From Rhodothermales bacterium (GTDB lineage Bacteria; Bacteroidota; Rhodothermia; Rhodothermales; VXPQ01), in the NCBI GenBank assembly GCA_022825385.1, contig JAJDWX010000006.1, positions 1 to 64,000 on the forward strand: a stretch of 64,000 nt of DNA, read 5' to 3'. A program made the position numbers and the translations under genes. A model generated the notes under the pieces. The model saw nothing but the letters and a program-made list of their open reading frames with translations, ran no database searches and was not told where the DNA came from. Shown here in pieces: positions 9,106 through 21,079 of the stretch (position 1 is the stretch's first letter; every line of letters begins with the position of its first letter).

Positions 9106-12100
9106 CTAACGGATAACCATCATGCGTTCGAGCCGAACACCCCGGGGCGTTTCGAGGCGCAGAATATATACCCCGCTTGCCAGCCGCCCCGCGTCGTAAT
9201 GCACCGTATGCGTTCCCGGCGCCTGCGTCTCGTCGCGCAGCACGGCCACCCGGCGCCCGGTGACGTCGTAGGCCGACAAACGAACCGGAACGGCTTCGTC
9301 TCCCGGAACCGTGTAGGAAATGTGCGTCGCGCCGCGTACGGGGTCCGGGAAATTCGCATGCAGCGCCAGTTCGTAGGGGACCTTGATAGCGTCGTCCGCG
9401 GACAGGGAGCGATACCCGATATTCCCGATGCGCCAGACGGTGTCGGGGCCGAACGCCGCCGCGTGGGCAAGGTCTATCCGGAGCCGCACCGTTTTGCCCG
9501 CATACCCCGTGAGATCGAAAGAAGCCGCGCCCGAGCCGTCCGAACCGCCCCCGAACACCGCTTCGCCTGCCATCGGATGGTCGAACGCGGGGGCATACTT
9601 CCCGTCGTACCCCTCGAGGGGCGCAATCGCGCGCCAGGTAAAGCCGTCGTCCTCGGTGATTTTCACGTTGCCGCCAAAGTTTTCGCCCAACGCATAGGCG
9701 TGCGCAAACTCCAGCGCCGTCGATTCGCTATTCGACGGAATGGTCGTCGGCGCAAGCACAAGGCTCGAAACGTGGCCGCCCGACGCGCCCGAATCGGGTT
9801 TCCGGGCCAGCCATGCCCCTTCTGCGCGGCGCCATACCCCTGCGGGGGCTACGCTGGCGGGGGCCGCCGCCGCGTAGGCTTCGGACCGAACGTCGATCAC
9901 GAAAGGATCGCCGTACTTTGTCTCGTTGCCGTCGAAATCCCGCACCTTTATCGCGTAGGTAATCCGATCTCCGGGAGAAAACGTCTGCGGAGGAGCCGCA
10001 TAGCCTTCGTACGCGCTCGCGTCCAGGCCCGACATGGCCCATCGTACGCTGCCTGCGGAGACGCCGCGCGCATCGGTGATTTCGTAGCGGGAGATCACCG
10101 ATTCGATCCCCGTATTGTCGTACGCCCGGATCGACGCGGGAACCAGCATGTCCTTGCCGGCCACATGCGCGATCCGCTGCGCAGGCAGCCCTTCTGCCCA
10201 GGGCGGATCGACGTCCCGGGGTTTTTCGGTCGCAAGCGAAACCTTGTCCAGATACCATCCGGCGAAATAGCGCGCTTGTCCTTCGTTGCCCGCGTCGGTT
10301 CCCGCCTCGAACCGCACCTGGACGTCGTCGGAAATCGGCAAGGGGACGATTTCGCGCCGCCAGCCGAAGCTGTAGCCGCCGAAACCGGGCTGGCCCGCCA
10401 GCGGATTGCCGCCGCGCCCGCCGATATTCCCCGTATACCCGCCTTCGGGCAGAAGAACTTCCCAGGATGCGCCGCCGTCCAGCGACGCCTTGACATTGCC
10501 GCCGTCCCGAATATCCGCCCGGTCGTCGAACATGCCGGGCGCGACCTCGCCGCCCTGCTCGAAATCGTACCAGTGCCAGAAGATCAGGTAGGCCGACCTG
10601 GCCGTGGTCAAACGGAACGGGGGCAGGTCGAGCGTGGCCTTGCCTGCCTCGGCGGGATAGGCCCCGCCGGGCGCCGTAGTCCATGCATATTCGCCGGAAT
10701 ACGCCATCCGAAGGCCAAAGGCGGGCTGCTCGCGGCGCCACCCCTGCGCCGTCACCCCCGGATGGTCCCGCTCGAAATCGAACGCGTACAACTCGCCTTC
10801 CAGCACGAGCAACACGGAGAAAAACCCCTCCTCGGGAAGCCGGGCTTCGTTGGCCGCCATGGATGCGTCGCGGGCCACAAGGCGATATTCGACCACGTCG
10901 CCCCCCAGCACCGGCCCCGTCGGCTCTGGAAAGCGACCCGAATAGCCCCCGTTCTCCTGCGTCAACCCGAACGCGCCCTGTTCGCGTACGCCATCCACGC
11001 GCCGGCGAACATATTCGACCCATACGGAATCCACGCCAAAATCGTCGGTCGCCTCTGCGTACAGCGCGGCGGGCCAGGCCGCGACGGGAATGCGCCCCGG
11101 CGCTTCGTGGACAATGGAGGGAGCCGTCTTGTCTTCCCCCACATCGAAGGAGAAGGTCGTATTCGGGGCCAGCGCAGGCAGGCGGCGGCGACGCTCCTGC
11201 GCGTCGTACGCTTCTATATAATATTGCACCGTAGTCGGCTGATCGGGCACGGGCAAATCGCCCGCGAACAGCGCGCCCCCCCGATGCGACAGGCGAAAAA
11301 AGCGCCACGGAAGCCCTGCTCCGGGCGAATAATGCACAAGTACGCGGTCTACGGGCGCGGCAAGGCCCTTCGCTTCGACGCGCACCTCGACCGTCCCGCC
11401 GGTGTTTTCGACCCGCTCCAGCGGTTCATGGGCCAGCGCCGGGCCGTACGCCCCGGAATCGATATAGCCTGCTTCGCCCAGTTCCTGAACCAGCGCGCCC
11501 GCATGATCGCCGCCATATATATCCTCGTCCGCCTGGATCAGCGCCTCGGCAGCGTCGCGGAAACCGGACCCCGAAGCAAGATAAGCGTGCGAAGCAAGGT
11601 GCAAACGGTCCAGGACGCCTCGCCCGACATGCGAGTATATCTTCATCATGGTGGTGGCCCACAACAGGCCCCACTGATATATTTCAGGGAGAACCTGGCA
11701 TCCTGCGGATTCGTACGCCATGTCGTCGTCGTAATGCCCCGCATGATCCAGCGTTCGGCCAGACCAGCAGGACGCATTGCCGTCCCAATTATACAACCGC
11801 TCCCAGTCGTGCGCGGGAATGCGCGGGTCCTCCTCGGACAAAAAGCGGGAGTACGACCCGGCCCAGTAATCGGCCCACCCCTCGTGCAACGCCCGGCCTT
11901 CGAACGGACCGACCAGCCCGGGCGTCGCATGGTCCAGCAAGGCGTGCGCGTGCTCGTGCCACAAGACGTCGGCGTCTTCGGCGTCGTCTATGCCGCCCGT
12001 GCCGAACCGCAGGAGCCGACCGTCCGGAATGTATACGGAATTATCCCCGGCGAATGCTTGCGGATCGACGTTCACCGGAAGATCAAGGACGGTATAGCCG

Positions 12101-13389
12101 ACATCCAGCGACTGTGCGTAGCGGCGGCTTTTGTCGATATGATAATAGGCGTTGACGGCCTCGAACCGATCGTCTGATCGCGTAAAATCAAAGGCGTTGG
12201 GATCGGCTATTTCGGGCACGGCGCGCGGGTTTCCCTGAATGCGGACGTACGGCCCTTCCAGCCGATATAATCCGTCCGTTCCTTGCGTAATGTCGCGCAG
12301 GGGCACCCGCACCCTTTGCGCCGTCAGCGACGCCGTGTCCGCATCGTCGCCGTCCTGGTACTCCCCTCCGTAGGACGCGCCCGCAGAGGTGAGCGGGTCC
12401 GGATCGAACGCCAGCCCCATGCCGTCCGCGACCTGGACGTCGCGCCCGGAAACCGGCGCAGCGAAATCGAACGGGCCGGGCGACGCCGTATGGATCACCG
12501 GCGAAACGGCGGATGCCGCGGCGGGCGGGGGCGGCGGGCGTTCGGAGCCGGACGAAGGCACCCAAGCCTTGCGCGCGTGCAACGAGGTGTTGAACAGGCG
12601 ATGAATTTCGCCCGTTCGGGCGTCCACAAGCACATCCCACGAAACAGGCGCCCCGGAAGCAACAGCCGGAACGCGCCAGACAAGGCGGGGCGGGTCCGAC
12701 GCGTAAACAAGCAGTTCCGGCTCGGAAACGGCGAGCGGGGGGGTGGCAGCGAGGCGGGCAATATCCTGCGCGGCGGCGGGCGAAAGCGCGGGCGCGGGAT
12801 CGAACCCGCGGACTTGTTCGAGATGGGGCTGATAGCTGCTCGCGACCATGGTCGGCTGACCGTGGCGGTCGAGGCTCACCGCAACGTCGGCCCGGTACAC
12901 GGGTACGCCGGCAAGCGTCTGCCGGTAGCGAACGTGGCGAGCGTATCGTCCCTCCCGAACCTGCTCCACCCGGAGATGCTCCCCGGCAGCGGTCACGCCA
13001 TAGGCTTCGCCGCGCTGCGCAAGATGCGCAAGGGCCGCCTGCGTTGTGGACAAGCCTTCTTCCACGCGATCCGCGATGCGGTACCGGGCGCGGAAAAACC
13101 CCGTCTCCAGATCGACGCGCCCGTCGTAAACCGGTCGGGTGCGCGGCGTCCACACCGTATCTTCGGCGGCGATCCGGCTCCGCGCCTGTGGCTTGAGTTG
13201 AAGCAGGGCATGGTCGTATACGGAGCGACGGTCCTCTTCCCGGGCCTGCCGTCGCTGCGCCCATCCCGACTGCGCTGTAAAACAGCAAAAGGCGGCAAGG
13301 ACCGCAACCTTGACAAAACCGCGCGCGCCAAAACAGGCTACGCGCCTGCGGGGGCTTTCAGCATATCGACGCAATCCGTTTCCTCCCAT
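9106..13389 (-). CDS. Secreted M36/thermolysin-like metallopeptidase with T9SS-type C-terminal sorting domain
   Basis: FTP-like propeptide region, [10 protein letters not shown] (HExxH) with downstream EGWADYWAG, and C-terminal [20 protein letters not shown]...[17 protein letters not shown]...[13 protein letters not shown]-terminus uncertain (overlaps metK). Confidence 0.75.
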   Translation of the reverse strand: MGGNGLRRYAESPRRRVACFGARGFVKVAVLAAFCCFTAQSGWAQRRQAREEDRRSVYDHALLQLKPQARSRIAAEDTVWTPRTRPVYDGRVDLETGFFRARYRIADRVEEGLSTTQAALAHLAQRGEAYGVTAAGEHLRVEQVREGRYARHVRYRQTLAGVPVYRADVAVSLDRHGQPTMVASSYQPHLEQVRGFDPAPALSPAAAQDIARLAATPPLAVSEPELLVYASDPPRLVWRVPAVASGAPVSWDVLVDARTGEIHRLFNTSLHARKAWVPSSGSERPPPPPAAASAVSPVIHTASPGPFDFAAPVSGRDVQVADGMGLAFDPDPLTSAGASYGGEYQDGDDADTASLTAQRVRVPLRDITQGTDGLYRLEGPYVRIQGNPRAVPEIADPNAFDFTRSDDRFEAVNAYYHIDKSRRYAQSLDVGYTVLDLPVNVDPQAFAGDNSVYIPDGRLLRFGTGGIDDAEDADVLWHEHAHALLDHATPGLVGPFEGRALHEGWADYWAGSYSRFLSEEDPRIPAHDWERLYNWDGNASCWSGRTLDHAGHYDDDMAYESAGCQVLPEIYQWGLLWATTMMKIYSHVGRGVLDRLHLASHAYLASGSGFRDAAEALIQADEDIYGGDHAGALVQELGEAGYIDSGAYGPALAHEPLERVENTGGTVEVRVEAKGLAAPVDRVLVHYSPGAGLPWRFFRLSHRGGALFAGDLPVPDQPTTVQYYIEAYDAQERRRRLPALAPNTTFSFDVGEDKTAPSIVHEAPGRIPVAAWPAALYAEATDDFGVDSVWVEYVRRRVDGVREQGAFGLTQENGGYSGRFPEPTGPVLGGDVVEYRLVARDASMAANEARLPEEGFFSVLLVLEGELYAFDFERDHPGVTAQGWRREQPAFGLRMAYSGEYAWTTAPGGAYPAEAGKATLDLPPFRLTTARSAYLIFWHWYDFEQGGEVAPGMFDDRADIRDGGNVKASLDGGASWEVLLPEGGYTGNIGGRGGNPLAGQPGFGGYSFGWRREIVPLPISDDVQVRFEAGTDAGNEGQARYFAGWYLDKVSLATEKPRDVDPPWAEGLPAQRIAHVAGKDMLVPASIRAYDNTGIESVISRYEITDARGVSAGSVRWAMSGLDASAYEGYAAPPQTFSPGDRITYAIKVRDFDGNETKYGDPFVIDVRSEAYAAAAPASVAPAGVWRRAEGAWLARKPDSGASGGHVSSLVLAPTTIPSNSESTALEFAHAYALGENFGGNVKITEDDGFTWRAIAPLEGYDGKYAPAFDHPMAGEAVFGGGSDGSGAASFDLTGYAGKTVRLRIDLAHAAAFGPDTVWRIGNIGYRSLSADDAIKVPYELALHANFPDPVRGATHISYTVPGDEAVPVRLSAYDVTGRRVAVLRDETQAPGTHTVHYDAGRLASGVYILRLETPRGVRLERMMVIR

Positions 13390-14483
13390 GCAAATCCGGA
13401 ACGTCCAAAATGTCCGTACGCCGCCGTGCGGCGATACTGCGGCTTGCGCAAGTCGAAGCGTTCTATGATCGCTTGCGGTCGCAAGTCGAACGTCTCAAGT
13501 ACGATCGCCGCCAGCTCCCGGTCGGCCAGCGCATGGCCCGTGCCTTTCGTGTCTACGGCGACGGAAACCGGCTCCTCGACGCCGATCGCATAGGATATTT
13601 GTACTTCCACCTCTTCCGCAAGATGGGCTTGCACAATATTTTTCGCTATATGCCTGGCCGCATAGGCGCCGGAGCGATCCACTTTGGAGGCGTCCTTTCC
13701 GCTGAAAGCCCCGCCACCGTGGGCGCCCTTGCCGCCATACGTATCTACGATAATCTTGCGGCCCGTAAGCCCCGCGTCGGCATGGGGTCCGCCCAGTACG
13801 AACCGCCCCGTAGGATTCACATGCAAAATGCAGTCGTCGTCCAGCAGTTCGGCGTCGATCACCCTTGGCAACAGGTGGGCGCGCATATCGGCTTCGATCT
13901 CGGCTTGCCCGACGTCTTCGCTATGCTGCGTCGAAACGACCACCGTGTGAATGCGCCGCGGCGTACGCCGGTCGTCTTCGTACTCGATGGTCACCTGGCT
14001 CTTGGCGTCCGGGCGCAAATACGGCATGATGTCCTCTTCCTTGCGAATGCGCGCCAGTTCGCGAACCAGTTTGTGCGCATACGTGATCGGAAGCGGCATC
14101 AGGTTTTCGGATTCGCGGCAGGCGTAGCCGAACATGATGCCCTGATCGCCTGCGCCCCCCGTATCCACGCCCTGCCCGATATCCCCGCTCTGTTCGTGAA
14201 TAGACGTAAGCACGGCGCAGGATTCCGCGTCGAACCGCAGCGCGGGGTCCATGTATCCGATTTCCCGGATCGTTTCTCGAACGATTTTCTCGACGTCCAC
14301 ATAGGTTTTGGTCGTCATTTCTCCGGCCACGAGCGCCAGGCCCGTGGTCACGAGCGTCTCGACCGCGACGCGGCTGTGCGGGTCGCCGGTTAGCGCAGCG
14401 TCCAGCACGGCGTCGGATATCTGGTCGGCCACTTTGTCGGGATGGCCTTCGGATACGGATTCGGAGGTAAAAAGATACGACAT
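13338..14483 (-). CDS. metK: S-adenosylmethionine synthetase
   Basis: [29 protein letters not shown]..., [41 protein letters not shown]. Confidence 0.97.
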   Translation of the reverse strand: MSYLFTSESVSEGHPDKVADQISDAVLDAALTGDPHSRVAVETLVTTGLALVAGEMTTKTYVDVEKIVRETIREIGYMDPALRFDAESCAVLTSIHEQSGDIGQGVDTGGAGDQGIMFGYACRESENLMPLPITYAHKLVRELARIRKEEDIMPYLRPDAKSQVTIEYEDDRRTPRRIHTVVVSTQHSEDVGQAEIEADMRAHLLPRVIDAELLDDDCILHVNPTGRFVLGGPHADAGLTGRKIIVDTYGGKGAHGGGAFSGKDASKVDRSGAYAARHIAKNIVQAHLAEEVEVQISYAIGVEEPVSVAVDTKGTGHALADRELAAIVLETFDLRPQAIIERFDLRKPQYRRTAAYGHFGRSGFAWEETDCVDMLKAPAGA

Positions 14484-14755
14484 GCGACAGATTAATGGTG
14501 GTATACGGAGGGAGGCCCCGAAGAACCTGAAGGGTAATCCAACGGAAAATGCGCAAGATAGATTCGCCCCGAAAGGGTTTTAGGAAAACCGACGGCGCGC
14601 AAGGGTGTACAAGGACGTTGCTTATGCCAGCGCCTTGCCGTATTTTCGGGCGTTCCCGACAAAAAGGCTCTCACTGAATCGCCGCAGCGGCGTCGCTGCC
14701 CGTTTTGCGGGCGCCCTGCGGTCTCTCTCACCAACTTTACCGGAGGTTTTGAATC

Positions 14756-14995
14756 ATGGCGAACCCGATCGCAGAAAAGGTCACGTCTATCATCGTGGAA
14801 AAACTGGGCGTGGAAGAATCCGACGTCGTTTCCGACGCCTCGTTCACGAACGATCTTGGCGCAGACTCGCTGGACACGGTCGAGCTGATCATGGAGTTTG
14901 AAAAGGAGTTCGATATCACCATTTCCGACGAGGACGCAGAAACCATCGCAACGGTGGGAGATGCAGTGAAATATCTAGAGGACAAGGTCTCGTAA
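14756..14995 (+). CDS. acpP: Acyl carrier protein
   Basis: 79 aa with [27 protein letters not shown] phosphopantetheine site. Confidence 0.97.
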   Translation: MANPIAEKVTSIIVEKLGVEESDVVSDASFTNDLGADSLDTVELIMEFEKEFDITISDEDAETIATVGDAVKYLEDKVS

Positions 14996-15019
14996 GGCCG
15001 CGCTACGCCTACGCCCCGT

Positions 15020-16276
15020 ATGCCAAAAGAACGCAGAGTCGTCATCACGGGGATGGGCGCCCTGACCCCGCTTGGAAACTCCGTAGACGCCTTCTGGGAG
15101 GCGATGATGCGGGGCGAAAGCGGAGCGGCGCCCATTACCCTGTTCGACACAAAAGATTTCCCGACGAAGTTCGCTTGCGAACTCAAGGGGTTCGACGCCA
15201 GAGCTGTCCTTGGGTCCAAGGCGGTGAATCGGCTGGACCGGTTCGCCCAGTTCGCCGTGGTCGCCGCGGAACAGGCCGTGCGCGACGCCGGCCTGGATCG
15301 GGAAGACCTCCCGCAAGCGCGGAAGGACCGCATCGGCGTCGTTTTCGGAAGCGGCATCGGCGGGTTGCAGACCTTTCAGGACCAGACCCGGATTCACCTC
15401 GAAAGAGGCCCTCGCCGCATCTCGCCGTTCTTTATTCCGATGATGATCCCGGACATTGCAAGCGGGCATATTTCGATGAAATACGGGTTTCGGGGGCCTA
15501 ATTATTGCATCGTTTCGGCGTGCGCCACGGGCAACAACAACATCGGGGACGCCTACATGCTGATCCGGCAAGGACAAGCCGATGCGATCCTTTCGGGGGG
15601 GTCGGAGGCCAGCGTGACAGAACTTGGCGTAGGCGGGTTCAATGCGCTGCGGGCGCTCTCTACCCGAAACGACGACCCGGCCCGCGCCAGCCGTCCCTTC
15701 GACGCGAACCGCGACGGATTCGTGCTGGGCGAAGGCGCCGGCGCGCTCATGCTCGAAGAGTTGGGCCACGCCCAAGACCGGGACGCGAATATTTACGCCG
15801 AAATTATCGGAGTAGGCATGTCCGCCGACGCGCACCATATGACGGCCCCGGACCCGGAAGGAAGCGGGGCGGCGCTCGCCATGTATTCGCTCCTGCGGGA
15901 TGCGGGCCTGCAAGCCGAAGAGGTGGATTACCTGAACATGCACGGAACCTCTACGCCCCTTGGCGACGTCGCGGAAACGAAAGCCGTCAAGCAAGTGTTC
16001 GGGGCGCACGCCTACGACATGGCCCTGTCTTCCACCAAGAGCATGACGGGCCACTTGCTGGGCGCGGCGGGCGCGGTAGAAGCCATCGCAACCATCCTGG
16101 CGATCGTGCACGACCGCATTCCGCCTACGATCAATTTCGAGGAAAGCGATCCGGCGTGCGACCTGGACTACGCTTTCAACGAACCAAAACCGCGCCCGGT
16201 GCGCGTCGGCGCCAGCAACGCGTTTGGCTTCGGCGGCCACAACACATCCGTAGCGTTCAGAAAATTCGAGGAATAA
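15020..16276 (+). CDS. fabF: 3-oxoacyl-ACP synthase II
   Basis: MPKERRVVITGMGALTPLGNSVDAFW..., SACATGNNNIGDAY, NAFGFGGHNTSV. Confidence 0.96.
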   Translation: MPKERRVVITGMGALTPLGNSVDAFWEAMMRGESGAAPITLFDTKDFPTKFACELKGFDARAVLGSKAVNRLDRFAQFAVVAAEQAVRDAGLDREDLPQARKDRIGVVFGSGIGGLQTFQDQTRIHLERGPRRISPFFIPMMIPDIASGHISMKYGFRGPNYCIVSACATGNNNIGDAYMLIRQGQADAILSGGSEASVTELGVGGFNALRALSTRNDDPARASRPFDANRDGFVLGEGAGALMLEELGHAQDRDANIYAEIIGVGMSADAHHMTAPDPEGSGAALAMYSLLRDAGLQAEEVDYLNMHGTSTPLGDVAETKAVKQVFGAHAYDMALSSTKSMTGHLLGAAGAVEAIATILAIVHDRIPPTINFEESDPACDLDYAFNEPKPRPVRVGASNAFGFGGHNTSVAFRKFEE

Positions 16277-16304
16277 TCAGGCCGCTAACGAGGCGCTGAT
16301 TACG

Positions 16305-16598
16305 TCACCGAAACACGATCTCCTCAATGCGCGCCGAGCCCAGCCGCTCGTTGAGCCGATCCCGCCATCTTGACCGATTCAGGTGCATTTCCTGGCGATG
16401 GGCAGCGCTTGTGATGCGGACAAAAAGGGTTCGGTCCCGCACCCAGGCTCCGCCCATAACGTCGCCCGCCGACGGTCCGGCCAATTCCCGCCACGTATCC
16501 ACCACCGCCGCCTCGTCGAAGCGGTCCCGCATATTCATTCGGTCGATAAGGGCTTCCAGGACCTCGCTCAGCGGGCGGGACGTTCCGGATCGGGACAT
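16305..16598 (-). CDS. DUF721 (DciA-like) protein
   Basis: 97 aa: RPLSEVLEALIDRMNMRDRFDEAAVVDTWRELAGPSAGD...RTLFVRITSAAHRQEMHLNRSRWRDRLNERLG; DUF721 pattern. Confidence 0.7.
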   Translation of the reverse strand: MSRSGTSRPLSEVLEALIDRMNMRDRFDEAAVVDTWRELAGPSAGDVMGGAWVRDRTLFVRITSAAHRQEMHLNRSRWRDRLNERLGSARIEEIVFR

Positions 16599-16665
16599 GG
16601 CGGGCGGCGCTATGGTAAGGACACGCGGATTAAAACCGCCTGGATCGTCGCGGCGCAGGCGGGCG

Positions 16666-17919
16666 TCAATGCGCGGGGGCTGTCTTGTCGGGCTCCGGCA
16701 AACCGCGCCACACCATCAGCCCCATGACCAGCACGGCGACAATGGCCAGAAGCGTATTGCTCCAGTAGCCGTAGCGGGCATAGGCAAGGCCGGCAAGCGC
16801 TCCGCTGATGCCAATCCCGACTTGCCCGGACGCAATCGCGAAACTCATCAACATGCCCCGGCTGCTGGACGGAACCAGGGCGCTAAGCAAGGACTGGAGC
16901 GGGCTGATGCGCAGGGCAAGCAACAACATGGCCGCCGTGAACAGTACGCTGGCGATCCACATGCTGTCGTCGCCCAGCCAGGTCATCAGCGGCATGGCGA
17001 TGGCCAGGCCGATGCACGACCAGATAACCAGCGGCTTGCGGCCAACGCGGTCGGACAGTTTTCCGGCGGCGGGCCCCGCAACCACATGGGCCAACCCCCC
17101 AAACAAAAAGAGCGCCGCAATGGCTTCCCCGCGCACGTGCAGTTCACGCTCCAGCCAGGACGGAAGATACACGAGATACAGACCCACCCCCAGGAACGTA
17201 AGGAAATAAACCAGCGCCGCGTTCCGCGTAACGGGACGGCGGCAAAGGGCGACATAATCCGAAACGGCCCGCCCCACGGAAAGGCGGCGAACGTCCCGCT
17301 GCACATCCGGCTGCGGAACCGCCCGCCATATCAACAGGAAGGCGCCTGTCATGGTGACCGCAAACATCAGAAACGGCCAGCGGTAATCGCCGAACTCTGC
17401 AAGGAGCGTACCGAGGGGAATGCCGACCACCTGCCCCACCGCAATCCCGCTCATCACCCATCCATTGGCCCAGCCCCGCCGGTCATAAGGGAAATAATCC
17501 CCTACGTACGCGACGGCGGCTCCGCTTAGCGCCCCGCCCGCCATCCCTGCCAGCGCGCGCACGGCAAGCAGGGACGCGTACGTATCGGCCAGGCCGTGCA
17601 GATACAAACACACGGCCATGCAACCCGTCCCGACCAGCAGAATCCGGCGGCGCCCGATCTTGTCGGAAATGGGACCGGTCACCAGGGCGAAAAGGCCCAG
17701 CATGACGGCATAGGACGTAACCAGCGTGCCAAGCAGCGATTCCTTCACGGCCAGCGCCTCCGCGATGCGGGGCAAAATGGGCGAAATCACGATGACCTGG
17801 CTGCTGGCGGAAAACACCATGAGCCAAAGGGCGAAAAGGATCAGGAAATCCCGGCGAGAAAGGTCGGACAATGTGATTTTTTCGGGAAGTCCTGGAGAGA
17901 GGGCAGTTTTTTTGCGCAA
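16666..17919 (-). CDS. MFS transporter
   Basis: 417 aa, 12-TM-like hydrophobic profile, GPISDKIGRRRILLVGTG and GKLSDRVGRKPLVI loops. Confidence 0.88.
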   Translation of the reverse strand: MRKKTALSPGLPEKITLSDLSRRDFLILFALWLMVFSASSQVIVISPILPRIAEALAVKESLLGTLVTSYAVMLGLFALVTGPISDKIGRRRILLVGTGCMAVCLYLHGLADTYASLLAVRALAGMAGGALSGAAVAYVGDYFPYDRRGWANGWVMSGIAVGQVVGIPLGTLLAEFGDYRWPFLMFAVTMTGAFLLIWRAVPQPDVQRDVRRLSVGRAVSDYVALCRRPVTRNAALVYFLTFLGVGLYLVYLPSWLERELHVRGEAIAALFLFGGLAHVVAGPAAGKLSDRVGRKPLVIWSCIGLAIAMPLMTWLGDDSMWIASVLFTAAMLLLALRISPLQSLLSALVPSSSRGMLMSFAIASGQVGIGISGALAGLAYARYGYWSNTLLAIVAVLVMGLMVWRGLPEPDKTAPAH

Positions 17920-18060
17920 AAAACACGCAACGGCGCATCCTTAATATTTTGGTAATGTGGCGTGCATATGTTTCGCCGCGTGCACAAGCGAACCTGCTGT
18001 AAGATACGGTACGGCGCGCTTCGCACAAGAGCCACTTGCCAAATCACCCATTTTACCGAC

Positions 18061-20949
18061 ATGTTACGATTATACAGGCGCCTTGCGCTGGTCGCTTGTC
18101 TCGGATCCTTCCTGCTCGCCTCCCCGGCCGCGGCGCAATCCGCGAAACCGGGGGCCATCGCGGGCGCCGTGGTGGACTCCGAAACCGGAGAAACCCTCAT
18201 CGGCGCGAATGTGGTTATCGAGGGTACGCTTGTCGGCGCAACCACCGACCTGGACGGAAACTACGCGATTCGGCCGGTAGAGCCGGGGACGTACAATGTC
18301 GTTTTCTCCTACATCGGCTACACGAGCGTTACCGTGACGGACGTCGTCGTGACGGGCGGCGAATCCACCGTTGTCGACCTGGCCCTTGCGCCGGAGGCCA
18401 TTGGCCTGGACGAAGTGGTGGTGGCGGCCCGCGCGCTGGAAAACACAGAGGCCTCCCTTCTGAAACAGCGGCAGAAGGCCGCCGCCGTAAGCGACGCGAT
18501 CAGCGCCGAAGCCATCGGGCGGTCTGGCGGTTCCACCGCGGCGGACGCCATGGAGAAAGTAACGGGCGTATCCGTCGTGGGAGGCAAATATGTGTACGTG
18601 CGAGGCCTCGGCGACCGGTACATGAATACGCAACTCAATGGCGCCACGCTGCCGAGCGCGGATCCGGACCGCAACGCCGTGCCGCTGGACCTTTTCCCGG
18701 CGAGCTTGCTGGACAATATCGTTACCTCGAAAACCTTTACCCCGGACAAGCCGGGGAGCTTCTCCGGCGGCTCGGTGAACATCGGGACGAAAGCCTTCCC
18801 GGACGACTTTACCGTTTCGTTCTCTACCTCGATCAGCTACAAGGGCAATATCGGACCGGGCAGCGATTTTCTCTCCTACGAAGGAGGCTCCGCCGGGTGG
18901 CTGGGCAACAACGGAGGGACGCACACCTTGCCGGAGGTTTTCAACAACCCGAATCTGGATATTCCGAATATCGGCAATGCGTTCACGAACCAGGCGGCGG
19001 CGCAGGAGCTGGACCGGCTTTCGAGGGCCTTTAATGGCGTCATGGCCCCCACGCGGCTTTCCGCTCCGGTGAACCAAAGCTACAGTTTTTCGCTGGGGAA
19101 CCAGATTCCCGTGTTCGGGCGCCCCCTCGGCGTCATCGCCAGCCTCAGCTACAGCCGGAACGTCCGGGAATACAAGGACGGCTCCACGGCGCGGTACACG
19201 CTCACAAGTTCCTCTTCGGAAGAACTCAACAACGATTTCCTGTTCACGGACCAGCGGGGGACGGACGAAGCGCTATGGGGCGTTCTTCTCAACGCCAGCT
19301 ACAAGCCGCATCCGAAGCACGAGCTGGGCTTCAACTACATGAACAACCGGAGCGGCGAATCCATGGCGCGCTACCAGTTTGGCGCCTTTCCGCGCGATTT
19401 CGACGAAGGGTCTACCTACGAAACCCGTACGCTTCAGTATGTGTCGCGGGAGATGGACAGTTATCAGGCCCGCGGGGAACATGTGCTCTTCGGCGACAAC
19501 GGGCTAAAAATAGAATGGACGGGGTCGCTTGCGAACACCGTGCAGGACGAGCCGGACTTGCGGTTCTTCACAAACCATTACACGACCTCCGAACGAGGCG
19601 GCGAGACAAGAACGTCCTATTCTGTCAGCCCGGCGCTGTATCCTGTGCCGACGCGCTATTTTCGCACCATGGAAGAAGAACTGCAGAGCGGGGCGCTGGA
19701 TGCGTCTGCGCCGTTCAGGCAGTGGAGCGGGTTGTCCGCGCAGGTAAAGGCGGGCGGGAGTTTCGAGCGCAAGACCCGCGATTTCCGCGAACGCCGCTTC
19801 GAATTCCAGCAGGACAAGCTGCGTTACGACGGAGATCCTTCTGCCTTCTTTGGACCCGAGGGCCTTGGCATGCTGGAAGACGCCAGCACGGAGCGGTTTT
19901 TCCGGTTCGGCAACTACATCTTCGACGCTTCGGCGGCGGCCGGCAACTACGACGGAAGCCAGGACATCGTGGCGGGCTATCTCATGCTGGACGTCCCGCT
20001 GACCCGTAGCCTGCGCGCCATCGGGGGCTTGCGCGTGGAAACCACGGACATGGCGGTAACCAGCGCGGACCGTTCGCTGGCCCGGGGCGCGATAGACACG
20101 CGGGACATTTTGCCCTCCATGAACCTGGTGTACGAGGTTCGGGAGAACATGAATGTGCGGTTGGCGCAAGGCCGAACGCTTGCGCGCCCGAACTTCCGGG
20201 AATTCGCTCCCTACGCCTCCTTCAACTTCATCGGCGATTACATCTATCTGGGCAACCCGGAAATCGAACGTACGCTGATCGATAATTACGACGCGCGCTG
20301 GGAATGGTTTGCTCGCCCGGGCGAGATTCTGGCGGTAAGCGCGTTCTATAAATATTTCCGAAACCCGATCGAACGGGCCATTAATCCGCGCGCGGCGGCG
20401 TCCACGCCGAACATACAATTCCAGAATACCGACCACGCCACGGTGTACGGCGTGGAAATCGAAGCCCGTAAAAATCTGGATCAACTGGCGGGCTTTCTGC
20501 GGTTCGTACAGGCAGGCGCCAACGTATCCCTTGTGCGCTCCCGGGTAGCGATCGAGGCGAACGAACTGGAACTTATCCGCGCCCTGCGGCCGAACGCGGC
20601 GGACACGCGCCCCCTGCAAGGCCAATCTCCGTATATGATCAACCTGGACCTCGCCTACGACAACCCGGAGATCGGCGCGACGGTCAGCGCATATTATAAT
20701 GTGTTCGGCCCCCGGCTGGATCGCGTGGCCTCGGGCGGCACCCCGAACATCTTCGAGCAACCGAGGCATATCGTAGACCTCACGGTCAAGAAATCCCTCT
20801 GGTTCAATTTCTCGCTCAAGGGCTCCGTAAAGAATCTGCTGGATCAGGAAACCGTGTTTGCGCACACATACAACAGCAAGGAATTCATTGCGGAATCCTA
20901 TACGTTCGGGCGGTCCTTTTCGCTGGGCCTCGGCTACGCACTCGATTGA
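18061..20949 (+). CDS. TonB-dependent receptor with carboxypeptidase-regulatory-like N-terminal domain
   Basis: Signal peptide MLRLYRRLALVACLGSFLLASPAAAQS, AGAVVDSETGETLIGANVVIEGTLVGATTDLDGNYAIRPVEPG, plug (VTGVSVVGGKYVYVRGLGDRYMNTQLNGATLPS) and barrel. Confidence 0.9.
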   Translation: MLRLYRRLALVACLGSFLLASPAAAQSAKPGAIAGAVVDSETGETLIGANVVIEGTLVGATTDLDGNYAIRPVEPGTYNVVFSYIGYTSVTVTDVVVTGGESTVVDLALAPEAIGLDEVVVAARALENTEASLLKQRQKAAAVSDAISAEAIGRSGGSTAADAMEKVTGVSVVGGKYVYVRGLGDRYMNTQLNGATLPSADPDRNAVPLDLFPASLLDNIVTSKTFTPDKPGSFSGGSVNIGTKAFPDDFTVSFSTSISYKGNIGPGSDFLSYEGGSAGWLGNNGGTHTLPEVFNNPNLDIPNIGNAFTNQAAAQELDRLSRAFNGVMAPTRLSAPVNQSYSFSLGNQIPVFGRPLGVIASLSYSRNVREYKDGSTARYTLTSSSSEELNNDFLFTDQRGTDEALWGVLLNASYKPHPKHELGFNYMNNRSGESMARYQFGAFPRDFDEGSTYETRTLQYVSREMDSYQARGEHVLFGDNGLKIEWTGSLANTVQDEPDLRFFTNHYTTSERGGETRTSYSVSPALYPVPTRYFRTMEEELQSGALDASAPFRQWSGLSAQVKAGGSFERKTRDFRERRFEFQQDKLRYDGDPSAFFGPEGLGMLEDASTERFFRFGNYIFDASAAAGNYDGSQDIVAGYLMLDVPLTRSLRAIGGLRVETTDMAVTSADRSLARGAIDTRDILPSMNLVYEVRENMNVRLAQGRTLARPNFREFAPYASFNFIGDYIYLGNPEIERTLIDNYDARWEWFARPGEILAVSAFYKYFRNPIERAINPRAAASTPNIQFQNTDHATVYGVEIEARKNLDQLAGFLRFVQAGANVSLVRSRVAIEANELELIRALRPNAADTRPLQGQSPYMINLDLAYDNPEIGATVSAYYNVFGPRLDRVASGGTPNIFEQPRHIVDLTVKKSLWFNFSLKGSVKNLLDQETVFAHTYNSKEFIAESYTFGRSFSLGLGYALD

Positions 20950-21079
20950 CCTCCCCTTTTCGCATACCGAAATGTCCTCGCGGGGCGGCCTTGGCGTCGC
21001 CCCGCTGCATTTCCGGCCCATGTTACGAAACCGTTAACAACCTCCTCCTTCCTTAACCAACCGACTCAACGTATCCACC

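Noticed and set aside
8965-12177. 1070-aa plus-strand ORF
   Set aside because: Antisense to the convincing 1427-aa peptidase ORF; Arg/Pro/Gly/Ala-rich composition typical of GC-rich antisense open frames.
12283-13593. Plus-strand ORF over the peptidase N-terminus and metK
   Set aside because: Antisense to two well-supported genes.
14484-14755. SAM riboswitch upstream of metK
   Set aside because: No SAM-I/II/IV-like core could be recognised by eye in the leader; not supportable without a covariance-model search.
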